A stretch of DNA of 64,000 bases from Leptolyngbya ohadii IS1 (GTDB lineage Bacteria; Cyanobacteriota; Cyanobacteriia; Elainellales; Elainellaceae), in assembly GCF_002215035.1 (NCBI RefSeq), contig NZ_NKFP01000006.1, forward strand, positions 3,811,080-3,875,079, written 5' to 3'. This document shows, piece by piece, positions 38,657-47,059 of the stretch. Numbering within the stretch: the first letter of the stretch is position 1; every line of letters begins with the position of its first letter. The translations under genes and the position numbers were made by a program. The notes beneath the pieces are model-generated. The model was not told the DNA's origin. It saw only the letters and a program-made list of their open reading frames with translations, and did no database searches.

Positions 38657-40177
38657 ATGCTAAGTGCTCTCATCTGGATTCCCATGGTTGGCGCATTGGT
38701 CGTCAGCCTGCTTCCCAGCAAATATTCCCCCTCGCAGGTTCGTTCCAGTGCCCTTGCGATCGCAATTGCCAATCTGCTCTGGACAATCTGGGTTTTGACG
38801 CAGTTTGACGTCACCCGACCAGGAATGCAGTTTCAGGAGTTTTTGTCTTGGATTACCCCACTAGGACTGAACTACGAACTGGGGGTTGATGGCTTATCCG
38901 TGGTCATGCTGGCGCTCAATAGCCTACTGTCTCTGATTGCCATTTTCAGCAGCAGTGAAAAAATTCAGCGCCCAAAGCTGTTCTACTCAATGGTGCTGCT
39001 CGTGAATGGTGGCGTGGCGGGTGCCTTCCTGGCGCAAAACCTGATGCTGTTCTTCCTGTTCTATGAGCTGGAGCTAATTCCCTTCTTCCTGATGATCTCT
39101 ATCTGGGGTGGGGCAAAGCGGAGCTACGCAGCCGTTAAGTTCTTGATTTTTACAGCGGTTTCGGGGGCGCTGGTTCTAGTCAGCTTCCTGGGGCTGGTCT
39201 GGCTGTCCGGCGCGTCGGATTTCTCCTATCAATCGGTGCTGGGTCAGACATTGCCGATCGGCTCTCAGGTTCTACTGCTGGGTTTGATGCTGGTGGGATT
39301 TGGCATCAAGATTCCCCTGGTGCCGTTCCACACCTGGCTGCCTGATACCTACGTTGAAGCGTCTGCCCCCGTGGCAATTCTGCTGGGCGGCGTGCTGGCG
39401 AAGCTGGGAACTTACGGTCTGGTTCGGTTTGGCATGGGTCTGTTCCCCGAAGCTTGGGCGCAGCTCTCTCCTTTCCTGGCAACCTGGGCAGCGGCGAGCA
39501 TTCTGTACGGAGCTTTAGCAGCGATCGCTCAAAAAGACATCAAGCGCATGGTGGCATATAGCTCGATCGGGCACATGGGCTACGTGCTGTTAGGTGCGGC
39601 AGCTCTGACTCCGCTGGCTCTCGTGGGTTCAGTGTCGCAGATGGTGGCGCATGGCTTGATTCTGGCGATTCTGTTCCATCTCGTGGGCATCATCGAAGAG
39701 AAAGTTGGCACCCGTGACCTGGAGGTGCTGAACGGTCTACTGAACCCGATTCGCGGCTTGCCCTCGATCAGTTCACTGCTAATTCTGGGCGGCATGGCAA
39801 GCGCAGGCATTCCCGGACTGGCGGGCTTTATCGCAGAATTTCTGGTGTTTCAGGGCAGTTTCTCGATTTTCCCGGCACAGACAATCGTCGCGGTTGTGGG
39901 AACTGCTCTCACCGCAGTTTATTTTGTGATTCTCATGAACCGTACCTGCTTTGGTAAGCTGAGCAACTCCACGGCATACTATCCGCAGGTGTCTACGGGC
40001 GAGAAATTCCCAGCGCTGGTGCTGGCGGTGTTAATTCTGTTCCTGGGCTTGCAGCCGAGTTGGCTGGTTCGTTGGACAGAGGCAACCACCACGGCTCTGG
40101 TAGCAGCAATCCCGCCGGTGCAACAGGTGGCTGTGAATGTTCACCCTTCACTGGACAGCCTGGAAATTAATAACTAG
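38657..40177 (+). CDS. ndhD3: NDH-1 subunit NdhD3 (inducible CO2 uptake complex)
   Basis: Antiporter-like subunit of 506 residues with about 14 membrane helices. The NuoM-type signature LMLFFLFYELELIPFFLMIS, the loop KIPLVPFHTWLPDTYVEASA and the QKDIKRMVAYSSIGHMGYV segment with its conserved Lys are present. It is 60 bases downstream of ndhF3 and 97 bases upstream of cupA. That linkage marks it as NdhD3 of the low-CO2-inducible NDH-1MS complex rather than the respiratory NdhD1/D2. Regulation is presumably shared with ndhF3. Confidence 0.95.
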   Translation: MLSALIWIPMVGALVVSLLPSKYSPSQVRSSALAIAIANLLWTIWVLTQFDVTRPGMQFQEFLSWITPLGLNYELGVDGLSVVMLALNSLLSLIAIFSSSEKIQRPKLFYSMVLLVNGGVAGAFLAQNLMLFFLFYELELIPFFLMISIWGGAKRSYAAVKFLIFTAVSGALVLVSFLGLVWLSGASDFSYQSVLGQTLPIGSQVLLLGLMLVGFGIKIPLVPFHTWLPDTYVEASAPVAILLGGVLAKLGTYGLVRFGMGLFPEAWAQLSPFLATWAAASILYGALAAIAQKDIKRMVAYSSIGHMGYVLLGAAALTPLALVGSVSQMVAHGLILAILFHLVGIIEEKVGTRDLEVLNGLLNPIRGLPSISSLLILGGMASAGIPGLAGFIAEFLVFQGSFSIFPAQTIVAVVGTALTAVYFVILMNRTCFGKLSNSTAYYPQVSTGEKFPALVLAVLILFLGLQPSWLVRWTEATTTALVAAIPPVQQVAVNVHPSLDSLEINN

Positions 40178-40274
40178 TCGGTTATAGGCATCCTCTCCGC
40201 ACCGCTGCTTAAGGGATGTCTACAAGAGATTCAAAGTGACTCCAAACCTCTACGCTTTTATCCTCTAACCGCTT

Positions 40275-41591
40275 ATGACTGCAACGATTCTCCCCCCCAC
40301 TTCAACGTCTTCGCCCAAGATTCCGCCCTCGACTCACGAATTTGCTGAAGTCATTTATCGGCTGGAGGCGGGTGGAGCCATGCTGCCCGACACGCCGGAA
40401 AACCTGATGCAGATCATTGGTCTGTACAAGGCGTATGCCGTGCCGATGGATTTCTACTGGCGCGATCTGCTCTACATTGCCGAGCATGTTTTCCTGAATC
40501 CGCTGCCCTTCTTTAAGTACTTCATTTCGCAGGAGTATCTCGATCGCCAAAACCACTACTCCGGCGATGAGGCAGACCTGAGAATCTGGCGCGGGACGGG
40601 CGCGGCTCACCCGGAACTGCTGGAATTCATGGACAAGGGTGAACTCAAGTCCAAGATGCCCCGCCTGTTCCACCACTGGTATCACGATCGGATCAACATG
40701 GAGTTTGCCGAAGAATGTATGCGGGCAATGCTCTGGCACGGTCGCGATATGGGCATGGGCTTATTTGATGCCTACCTGGACAGCGACGAGTACAAGCAAA
40801 ACGCCGATCGCGCCATCAAGGCATACTTCAAGAAAAATCCGGCGATGCTGGGGCTGTACAAGCTGTTCCCCGATATGTTCCTGGAGCAGTGCCGCCAGAT
40901 GTCCTACTACGCCAACCTGGGACTGTTCTGGGAAATTATGGCTCCGGTGTTCTTTGAGATGTCGGATCTGTACGATGAGGGCAAGATTGCCAGCGTCCCG
41001 GATGCGATGAACTTCCTGGTTAACGGAATTTTTGCGATCGCGGGTCGTCCGATCTACCACCACGTCTACATCGACGGCGAGTGTTTCGAGATCATTCCCA
41101 AGTCGAAGGGCTTTATGTGGCTGTATGAGGCGGCACTACCCTACGTGGAAGCTGTGTTTTACCGCACGTCGCCATTCCGAGGCACTAAGTCCTACAACGC
41201 GCAGGCGGGTCAGGTTCCGGAGCTTCAGAAGGACTTCCACTACGGCGTACTCTACGCAGACAAGTTCCCGGTGGGGACGGCTGGCATTCCGCCGACGCTG
41301 CTGGCACAGGATATGCTGCACTTCCTGCCTCAATATCTGGTGGACTACTATCAGCAGTTCTGCCGGGGCGAGGACGATATGCTGGTGCAGTTGGCAGTCA
41401 GCTTCCAGCGATCGATGTACTGCGTGACTTCAGCGGTAATCCAGGCGTTGCGCGAGGCTCTGCTGTACCCGCTGGACGATCCGAATCCGAAGCACCTGAT
41501 GGCAAACCGGAAATTCTTTGAGGCACAGATGGATCGGTTTGTGCGTCCGGAGGCTCAGCTTCGCCGGATTCAGACACAGAATTATCGCTAA
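40275..41591 (+). CDS. cupA: CO2 hydration protein CupA (ChpY)
   Basis: Peripheral subunit of NDH-1MS, 438 residues, thought to act as a carbonic-anhydrase-like module converting CO2 to bicarbonate at the complex. The sequence is rich in conserved aromatic and acidic residues (YRLEAGGAMLPDTPENLMQI, RIWRGTGAAHPELLEFMDKG, NMEFAEECMRAMLWHGRDMG) characteristic of the CupA/CupB family. Linkage to ndhF3-ndhD3 identifies it as CupA, the inducible form. A terminator at 41654 ends the operon, and no standard cytosolic CupS gene follows; the nearest FAS1-fold protein, at 42298, carries an export signal. Confidence 0.95.
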   Translation: MTATILPPTSTSSPKIPPSTHEFAEVIYRLEAGGAMLPDTPENLMQIIGLYKAYAVPMDFYWRDLLYIAEHVFLNPLPFFKYFISQEYLDRQNHYSGDEADLRIWRGTGAAHPELLEFMDKGELKSKMPRLFHHWYHDRINMEFAEECMRAMLWHGRDMGMGLFDAYLDSDEYKQNADRAIKAYFKKNPAMLGLYKLFPDMFLEQCRQMSYYANLGLFWEIMAPVFFEMSDLYDEGKIASVPDAMNFLVNGIFAIAGRPIYHHVYIDGECFEIIPKSKGFMWLYEAALPYVEAVFYRTSPFRGTKSYNAQAGQVPELQKDFHYGVLYADKFPVGTAGIPPTLLAQDMLHFLPQYLVDYYQQFCRGEDDMLVQLAVSFQRSMYCVTSAVIQALREALLYPLDDPNPKHLMANRKFFEAQMDRFVRPEAQLRRIQTQNYR

Positions 41592-41653
41592 AGCGATCGC
41601 TAAGACGACAGCAATTTAGCTATTCCTTCTGCCAATTCAATCGATAACGATCG

Positions 41654-41679
41654 GGGTATGGGCAACCATGCCCTTTTTT
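41654..41679 (+). terminator. Rho-independent terminator after cupA
   Basis: GGGTATG pairs with CATGCCC (one T-G pair) around a GGCAAC loop and is followed by six T residues, 62 bases after the cupA stop. Confidence 0.8.
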
Positions 41680-41700
41680 ATGGCGAATTTATGACAAATT

Positions 41701-42138
41701 TTATGGCAGATATTTCTGCACCACATCCCAGCCTGTCCAGGTGACGATCGCAAATGCCAGCAGCAGGACAAGATTCGTACCTAAATGCAAACCCCTTGCC
41801 CAGGGACGATCGACTGAAATCTGAGTGGCGCTCCAGGCAGAAAGTAGCGTTAGACCGACGACGATTAAACCTGCGGGTAGGTGGTTGGAATGTCCCAAAC
41901 TGCCGTAATGTCCGATCGTGCCAACTAAACCGATCGCCAGCAATAGCAGCACCAGAAAAACCATCGTGCCGCCAATTGTGAAATGAACGGGACGGAGCCA
42001 CTGCGGACGCGCTTGTTGGGTTTGACGGCTGACGAAAAGCCAGCTTCCGGTTAAACCAAGCAGCAAGTAGGCAAAGAGGGACAGACCCATTGACCAGGCA
42101 GCGGCACGCCAGAGCCAAATAAAGGAAGGGAGATTCAA
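41701..42138 (-). CDS. DUF4079-family four-helix membrane protein
   Basis: Integral membrane protein of 145 residues with four hydrophobic helices: one after SFIWLWRAAAWSMGLSLFAY, then VHFTIGGTMVFLVLLLLAIG, LPAGLIVVGLTLLSAW and LVLLLAFAIVTWTGWDVV. Conserved His residues face the second and third helices (RPVHF, GHYGSLGHSNH), which suggests heme or metal binding as in cytochrome-b561-like bundles, but this is inference. The family is found in cyanobacteria and its role is unknown. The gene lies opposite the cupA operon, sharing the space after its terminator. Confidence 0.75.
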   Translation of the reverse strand: MNLPSFIWLWRAAAWSMGLSLFAYLLLGLTGSWLFVSRQTQQARPQWLRPVHFTIGGTMVFLVLLLLAIGLVGTIGHYGSLGHSNHLPAGLIVVGLTLLSAWSATQISVDRPWARGLHLGTNLVLLLAFAIVTWTGWDVVQKYLP

Positions 42139-42297
42139 GGAAAAGCACTTTTCGAAGCGACGTTTCTATTATCGCTGTATTGCTTCCGAATAACGTGATT
42201 AGCATAGCGGGAATAGCTCTAAAGACAGACGGCTAGGGCGAACGCACTCCATAAGGTGAAGAAAGATTTCACCCGAATTGACAGGAGGACGTAACCA

Positions 42298-43104
42298 ATG
42301 AGTTTTAAATCCCAGCTTCGTTTTTTGACAGTCGCCGCTGTTGGTTTAATGGGTGCGGTTGCGCTCAATCCAGCTCAGGCACAAACGACTAGCAGCCCAA
42401 CCAGCCCAACTCAACCGACGACTCAGCCCGGCTTAACCACTCCCGGAACCTCTGGTACAACCACTCAGCCTGGCTTAACCACTCCCGGAACCCCTGGCAC
42501 GACTCAACCCGGATTGGGAACTACCCCCGGAACTTCTGGCACAACCACTCAACCTGGACTGGGAACGGGCACTTCCACCCCTGGCAGTACAAATACCCCC
42601 GGCGTTACCGCTCCTACAACTCGTCCTGCTCCGGCAAATCAAGCCAACACGGGTAACACAGGAATTGCCGAGCTGCTGCGTCAGGCTTCTTCGGCAGGAA
42701 CTTTCAATACTCTTGCGCGCGCCGTACAGGCAGCAGGTGTGGCAAATGCAATTCCTGCAACGGGAGATCAGCAGTTCACGATTTTTGCTCCCACAGATGA
42801 AGCTTTCGCAGCGCTTCCGCCCGGCACCCTGGAGAAACTGCTCCAGCCCGAAAATCAAGCATTGCTGCGTCAGGTGCTTGCCTACCATGTAGTTCCCGGT
42901 GAGGTCACTTCTAGTCAACTCCGGACGGGTGTAGTTGATACCCTGGGCGGCGGTGTAGCGGTGCGGGTTGCTGATGGTCGGGTTATTTTAAATGATGCAA
43001 GCGTGGTTCAACCGGACATTCAGGCAGCCAATGGGGTGATTCACGTCGTCAACCGCGTCCTGCTGCCAGCCGAACTGCGTCGGCAACTGATTTCGCTTCA
43101 GTGA
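42298..43104 (+). CDS. Secreted fasciclin (FAS1) domain protein with Thr/Pro-rich repeats
   Basis: Predicted exported protein of 268 residues. A signal peptide covers about residues 1-29 (hydrophobic LTVAAVGLMGAVAL, cleavage after AQA). Residues 30 to about 118 are a low-complexity tract of TTQPGL/TTPGTSG repeats. One FAS1 domain follows, with FTIFAPTDEAFAALPPGTLE (H1 box) and YHVVPGEVTSSQL (H2-like region) and VIHVVNRVLLP at the end. FAS1 domains mediate adhesion or polysaccharide contacts. A strong AGGAGG ribosome-binding site precedes the ATG. It occupies the place after cupA where some cyanobacteria have CupS, also a FAS1-fold protein, but the export signal argues against a CupS role. Confidence 0.88.
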   Translation: MSFKSQLRFLTVAAVGLMGAVALNPAQAQTTSSPTSPTQPTTQPGLTTPGTSGTTTQPGLTTPGTPGTTQPGLGTTPGTSGTTTQPGLGTGTSTPGSTNTPGVTAPTTRPAPANQANTGNTGIAELLRQASSAGTFNTLARAVQAAGVANAIPATGDQQFTIFAPTDEAFAALPPGTLEKLLQPENQALLRQVLAYHVVPGEVTSSQLRTGVVDTLGGGVAVRVADGRVILNDASVVQPDIQAANGVIHVVNRVLLPAELRRQLISLQ

Positions 43105-43739
43105 AGCCTTAGTAGAGCTTTAGTTAATCTGGCGATCGAACTACGATAAAACCTCTGGGGAGAGATTTGCGGCAGCAAGAATGCTCAGTGCCTTGAGGAA
43201 TTGCTGAACTACCGTCTGTCTCTCCCTGCTGTCGTTTGGGTTTCGCTTCCTTGTCCCGAATGCTCCTCGTTGAGTTTTCGTCTCTATTCGTTCTCGCTTC
43301 TACAGGGCAATGAATCGCGGTATAGAATTTATTAAATTTCCTCTTTTAGAGCTTAATTTAGATTTCAATTAGCTCTCAATCTGTATACTTCTTGTTCCTG
43401 CATGTCTTCAATTACGGAGGTAATTGCTGCGGCAGATATATTATCCTCTGGTGAAACTTGTACAGGATAAGGGTTAACCTGCTTCCTTTGACGCAATTAA
43501 TCTCATTCTTCTGGTTAGCTCTGGGCAGGAAAACGAACCGTTAGACTGCGAGTAATGCCGCTTTGTATTGCTGAGTTATATTTCTAAATCTTTGACTGAT
43601 TCTGTCCTCAATCCGCGATTCGTTTCTGCCCCCATCTGTTTGTACCCATTTCTCCATACCTCATTACATTGCCATTCCCGTTGACACTCTGGCACTTCTA
43701 ACACTGGCACTTCTAACACACGAAATCAGGAAAGACACT
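43105..43739. other. Intergenic region with a 15-bp direct repeat
   Basis: A 635-base, mostly AT-rich spacer after the fasciclin gene. No supported gene. It ends with two tandem copies of CTGGCACTTCTAACA at 43689-43718, just before the next gene. Promoter elements are expected but not assigned. Confidence 0.55.
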
Positions 43740-44609
43740 ATGAAATTATCGCTTTATTGCCGACTGGGTTTAGCGAGCGCTGGGACTGCTCTTCTCGCTC
43801 TAACGATACCTGTCGCTGCTCAAACGTCAACAGGACTGGGTGGACTCAATCCAAATCCAGGCACAACTTCAACGGGCATTCCCCGCTCTCCGTTTGACGT
43901 TAACAATTCAACCACAACTTCTGGCACCGCCCCTTCTGGAACCACAACGATTACGCCTCAAGGAAATGTGACGACGATCGTGACGCCAGGAATTGTGACA
44001 CCGGGAATTAATGGCACGGCTACTGGTGTGCAAACTACGACAACGACGACAGGCTTCCCCAGCACCACAGGTACACTCGGCACCAGCGGCTTCCCAGCAA
44101 ATACGGCACCGTTGGGTCCAACCTCGACGGGAATATTTGATACACCAAGCTTTAACACGCCAAGCTTTAACTTCCCAACAGGTACGTCTAATCCTGGAAC
44201 ATCCAGTTCTGTGACGCAAACCACGGGAACTTCGGGTGTTGGAACGCAGGGAACTGTAAACCAGGGTGTTGGTATTCAGAATCCTGGAACAGGAATTGGC
44301 GTCCAGGGAACAGGGGTTGGAGCACCGGGATTTGGCAGTTCTGTGAATCAACAGGGTGTTGGAATTCAAGGCACAGGAACATCCGGTGTAATTACGCCCG
44401 GAACAACGACAGGAACATTTGGCACCCCTGTTAATGGTTCTGTGAATTCTGGAGGTTCAGTGAATGGTGGATTTACAGGACAAGCCGGAACAGGTTTAAC
44501 ATCACCTGGCGTCAACTCTGGCGTAAATTCTGGAATCAATTCTGGCATCAATTCCGGAGTGCAAACGGTTCCTCCTAGTGGAACAGGCGGGACAACATTT
44601 TTGCGTTAG
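43740..44609 (+). CDS. Secreted Gly/Thr/Ser/Asn-rich repeat protein
   Basis: Predicted exported protein of 289 residues with no recognised domain. It has a signal peptide (about residues 1-28: LGLASAGTALLALTIPVAAQ). The remainder is almost free of charged residues and is built of Gly, Thr, Ser, Asn, Pro and Val in loose repeats such as QGVGIQ, GTGVGA and the terminal run of NSGVNSGINSG units. It resembles extracellular sheath or surface repeat proteins, and compositionally its neighbour at 42298. The low charge and simple repeats suggest an unfolded or beta-roll structural role; function is unknown. No homologue is recognised by eye. Confidence 0.7.
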   Translation: MKLSLYCRLGLASAGTALLALTIPVAAQTSTGLGGLNPNPGTTSTGIPRSPFDVNNSTTTSGTAPSGTTTITPQGNVTTIVTPGIVTPGINGTATGVQTTTTTTGFPSTTGTLGTSGFPANTAPLGPTSTGIFDTPSFNTPSFNFPTGTSNPGTSSSVTQTTGTSGVGTQGTVNQGVGIQNPGTGIGVQGTGVGAPGFGSSVNQQGVGIQGTGTSGVITPGTTTGTFGTPVNGSVNSGGSVNGGFTGQAGTGLTSPGVNSGVNSGINSGINSGVQTVPPSGTGGTTFLR

Positions 44610-44762
44610 TGTTTGGAGCTATCGAGGTAATCCTTCAGATAAGCCAAAAGACACAGGTTTTCAATCCTTTGATTTGCCCAATATGAATGCAGGTGTAAGG
44701 GTTAAGTAAACCGGAATCTTGTTTTAGTAACACCACGAGTAATTCAAAACTGGAGCAAAGAT

Positions 44763-45083
44763 ATGGCAGATCAATCGCTGCAAGCAATGGATTTGGATGC
44801 AACGATCGCAGCTCTTCAACAGGGCGTTACTTCGATTCCTATCGATGAAGCGATCGCGATTATTGAAACCTGGCAAAGCCAACTGCAAGGACATGATTTA
44901 GCAGAAGACCTGGGCGAACTGAAAGCCGCTCTGCAAAACGGTGAATTAGGCAGCATTTCGGATATTTTGGTTGACATCGGCGAGGACACGATCGGTACGG
45001 CTAGTGCAGCTCCCAGCGACGCTAGTTCAAAACTTCAACAGCTCGGTCAAATCCTGTATCAAGCAGGTCAATCTATCAAGTAA
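44763..45083 (+). CDS. Small acidic helical protein of unknown function
   Basis: Soluble protein of 106 residues with no signal peptide, Cys or membrane segment. It is acidic and rich in Ala, Leu, Gln and Ile, consistent with a small helical bundle (IDEAIAIIETWQSQLQ; LAEDLGELKAALQNGELGSI). A strong terminator follows 38 bases after the stop, and the ATG is preceded by a GGAGC-like site, so it is probably a real, independently transcribed gene. I do not recognise the family. Confidence 0.7.
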   Translation: MADQSLQAMDLDATIAALQQGVTSIPIDEAIAIIETWQSQLQGHDLAEDLGELKAALQNGELGSISDILVDIGEDTIGTASAAPSDASSKLQQLGQILYQAGQSIK

Positions 45084-45121
45084 ATCACTGCATTCTGTCA
45101 CTGGATAACGTCAATAGCACT

Positions 45122-45143
45122 GGGGGCTTGAAGCCCCTTTTTT
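45122..45143 (+). terminator. Rho-independent terminator
   Basis: GGGGC and GCCCC flank a TTGAA loop and are followed by six T residues, 38 bases after the small acidic-protein gene. Confidence 0.92.
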
Positions 45144-45250
45144 GTTTGACCGAAGTTGAGCTGGAAAACAAATTTTGATTCAGGTGTTGCAATTTGATTG
45201 GGTCGATATAATTCCTCATAGGACAGCCTTTAGTAAGGAGCAAAGTCGCA

Positions 45251-45919
45251 ATGAGAAAGCAAACCATTAAAAAAGCAGGAATCGTTGTTGGGCTATCCTT
45301 ACTAGCGATATCCGCCCATCAGGTTGTTTCTTCAGCCTCCGTCCTTCAGCGTCTATCCTATCCATTACAGGCACAAACTCCTTCAGATACACCTGCTCAA
45401 CCTGCAACCGAACCCCAAACCGAAGAACCGATTCAGGCTCCCTATGTACCCACGCCTCAGGTAGTTGTGGACAAGATGCTCGAAATGGCGGCAGTTGGAC
45501 CTAATGATCTGGTGTATGACCTGGGCAGCGGGGACGGCAGGGTAGTCATTACGGCAGCACAAAAATTCGGCACAAGGGGCATTGGCATTGAGATTGATCC
45601 AGAGCTGATTGCCCTGGCAAATGAAAATGCTGCGGCTGCGGGAGTCAGCGATCGCGTTCAGTTTCGGGAGCAGGATCTGTTCGCTACTGACTTTAGCGAT
45701 GCCACGGTCGTCACGCTGTACCTGTTGCAGGACATGAACCTGAGGCTACGTCCAATTTTGCTGAGGCAGCTCAAGCCCGGTACGCGCATCATTTCCCACA
45801 GCTATACGATGGGAGACTGGAAGCCCGAAGACACCGAGGTTGTGCAGGGTCCGAGCAAGCTGCACATTATCTACAAATGGACGGTTCCTGAAGTCGTACC
45901 GCCGGAACTCCTGCAATAA
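45251..45919 (+). CDS. Class I SAM-dependent methyltransferase with N-terminal export signal
   Basis: Protein of 222 residues. A basic N-terminus and hydrophobic segment (AGIVVGLSLLAISAHQVV) look like a signal peptide or membrane anchor, followed by a Pro/Thr/Gln-rich linker. The methyltransferase fold starts at TPQVVVDKMLEMAAVGPNDL. The SAM-binding glycine motif is YDLGSGDGRVVITAAQ, with the acidic ribose contact in GIGIEIDPELIALA. TLYLLQDMNLRLRPILLRQL is typical of a cyanobacterial family annotated as methyltransferases. Export of a SAM-dependent enzyme would be unusual because SAM is cytosolic, so a membrane-anchored orientation with the enzyme inside is possible. The substrate is unknown. 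Confidence 0.78.
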   Translation: MRKQTIKKAGIVVGLSLLAISAHQVVSSASVLQRLSYPLQAQTPSDTPAQPATEPQTEEPIQAPYVPTPQVVVDKMLEMAAVGPNDLVYDLGSGDGRVVITAAQKFGTRGIGIEIDPELIALANENAAAAGVSDRVQFREQDLFATDFSDATVVTLYLLQDMNLRLRPILLRQLKPGTRIISHSYTMGDWKPEDTEVVQGPSKLHIIYKWTVPEVVPPELLQ

Positions 45920-46082
45920 TAATTCAGACCGTACCCTGACTGTTTCCTCAACCGTTCTCGCCTGGCCCTACCCCTGCGCCTGACAGATATTCCCTGAACA
46001 TGAGCTACCTCATAAACACCTCTCGTTCAGTCTGTCATTGTAGAGAAGTCATCAAGCGTACCGAACAAAAGGAACCTTCCCA

Positions 46083-46802
46083 ATGATTCGACTTCTGGTT
46101 GGGATTCTCGTATTTGTGATTAATACCGTTTATCGCGATCGTCCCTATCCTCGCTTCTATGTGCTGGAAACGGTGGCACGCGTTCCCTACTTCTCTTACC
46201 TTTCCGTACTGCACCTTTACGAAACGCTGGGCTGGTGGCGACAGGTAGACTGGCTCAAGGTTCACTTTGCGGAATCCTGGAACGAGCTACACCACCTGCT
46301 GATTATGGAAGAACTGGGCGGCGGCAATTTCTGGCTCGATCGTCTGCTGGCTCGTAGCGTTGCCCTGGTTTACTACTGGATTGTTGTCGCTCTCTATGTC
46401 GTGGCGCCTCGCTCTGCCTATCACTTCATGGAGCTGGTGGAAGGTCATGCGTTTCAGACCTACAACAAATTCCTCAAAGCCAATGCCGCTGAACTTAAAG
46501 CACAGCCCGCTCCGGCGATCGCCGTGAAATATTACCGCGATGGCGACCTGTATATGTTCGATGAGTTCCAGTCTGCCCATGCGCCGGAGGAACGTCGTCC
46601 CCAAGTGGACAACCTGTACGATGTCTTCCTGGCAATTCGCGACGATGAACAGGAGCACGTCAAGACGATGGTGGCTTGCCAGCGATCGAATAAAGCACAG
46701 GCTTTAAGTCCCCACGCAATCGAAAAGACGATCGAAATTGTGACTGCCCCTGCCGATCTATCATCTGATTCTCAGGGTGAAGCGATCGTTGAAAAAATCT
46801 AG
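46083..46802 (+). CDS. Alternative oxidase / plastid terminal oxidase type
   Basis: Di-iron, membrane-associated quinol oxidase of 239 residues that passes electrons from plastoquinol to oxygen. Iron-ligand motifs are visible: LETVARVPYF (Glu near 29), NELHHLLIMEELGG (Glu68, His71), HFMELVEGHAF and RDDEQEHVKTMVAC near the C-terminus. The spacing resembles the plastid terminal oxidase more than mitochondrial AOX, and the cysteines that regulate plant AOX are absent. It probably acts as an electron safety valve in the thylakoid membrane. A terminator follows at 46860. Confidence 0.92.
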   Translation: MIRLLVGILVFVINTVYRDRPYPRFYVLETVARVPYFSYLSVLHLYETLGWWRQVDWLKVHFAESWNELHHLLIMEELGGGNFWLDRLLARSVALVYYWIVVALYVVAPRSAYHFMELVEGHAFQTYNKFLKANAAELKAQPAPAIAVKYYRDGDLYMFDEFQSAHAPEERRPQVDNLYDVFLAIRDDEQEHVKTMVACQRSNKAQALSPHAIEKTIEIVTAPADLSSDSQGEAIVEKI

Positions 46803-46859
46803 CCGCCGTTTCTCACGTCTCTCGAAATAGTTTCTAAAAATAGAACGATGCATTCTCCA

Positions 46860-46885
46860 GGGGCAGTTTATTTGCTGTCCCTTTT
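46860..46885 (+). terminator. Rho-independent terminator after the oxidase gene
   Basis: GGGGCAG and CTGTCCC flank a TTTATTTG loop and are followed by five T residues, about 58 bases after the oxidase stop. Confidence 0.8.
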
Positions 46886-46994
46886 TGCTTGATTGCCGTT
46901 ATCTTTAGGCGATCGATCATGACCTTCCCCCGCAATAATTCAACCGGCGCGAACCGCCCCTCCAGGATGTCTCACTTGGTTTCATAAAGATAAA

Positions 46995-47036
46995 CAAAAG
47001 GGCAGAAGGTTTGACCCCCTACCCTTTGATTTTTTG
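46995..47036. terminator. Probable bidirectional terminator between the oxidase and sir genes
   Basis: CAAAAGGGCAG pairs with CTACCCTTTG around a 13-base loop, with T-rich flanks on both strands. It lies just beyond the sir stop on the minus strand and may also stop read-through from the oxidase side. Confidence 0.6.
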
Positions 47037-47059
47037 TTCTGAAATCAGAATATTCGCGA

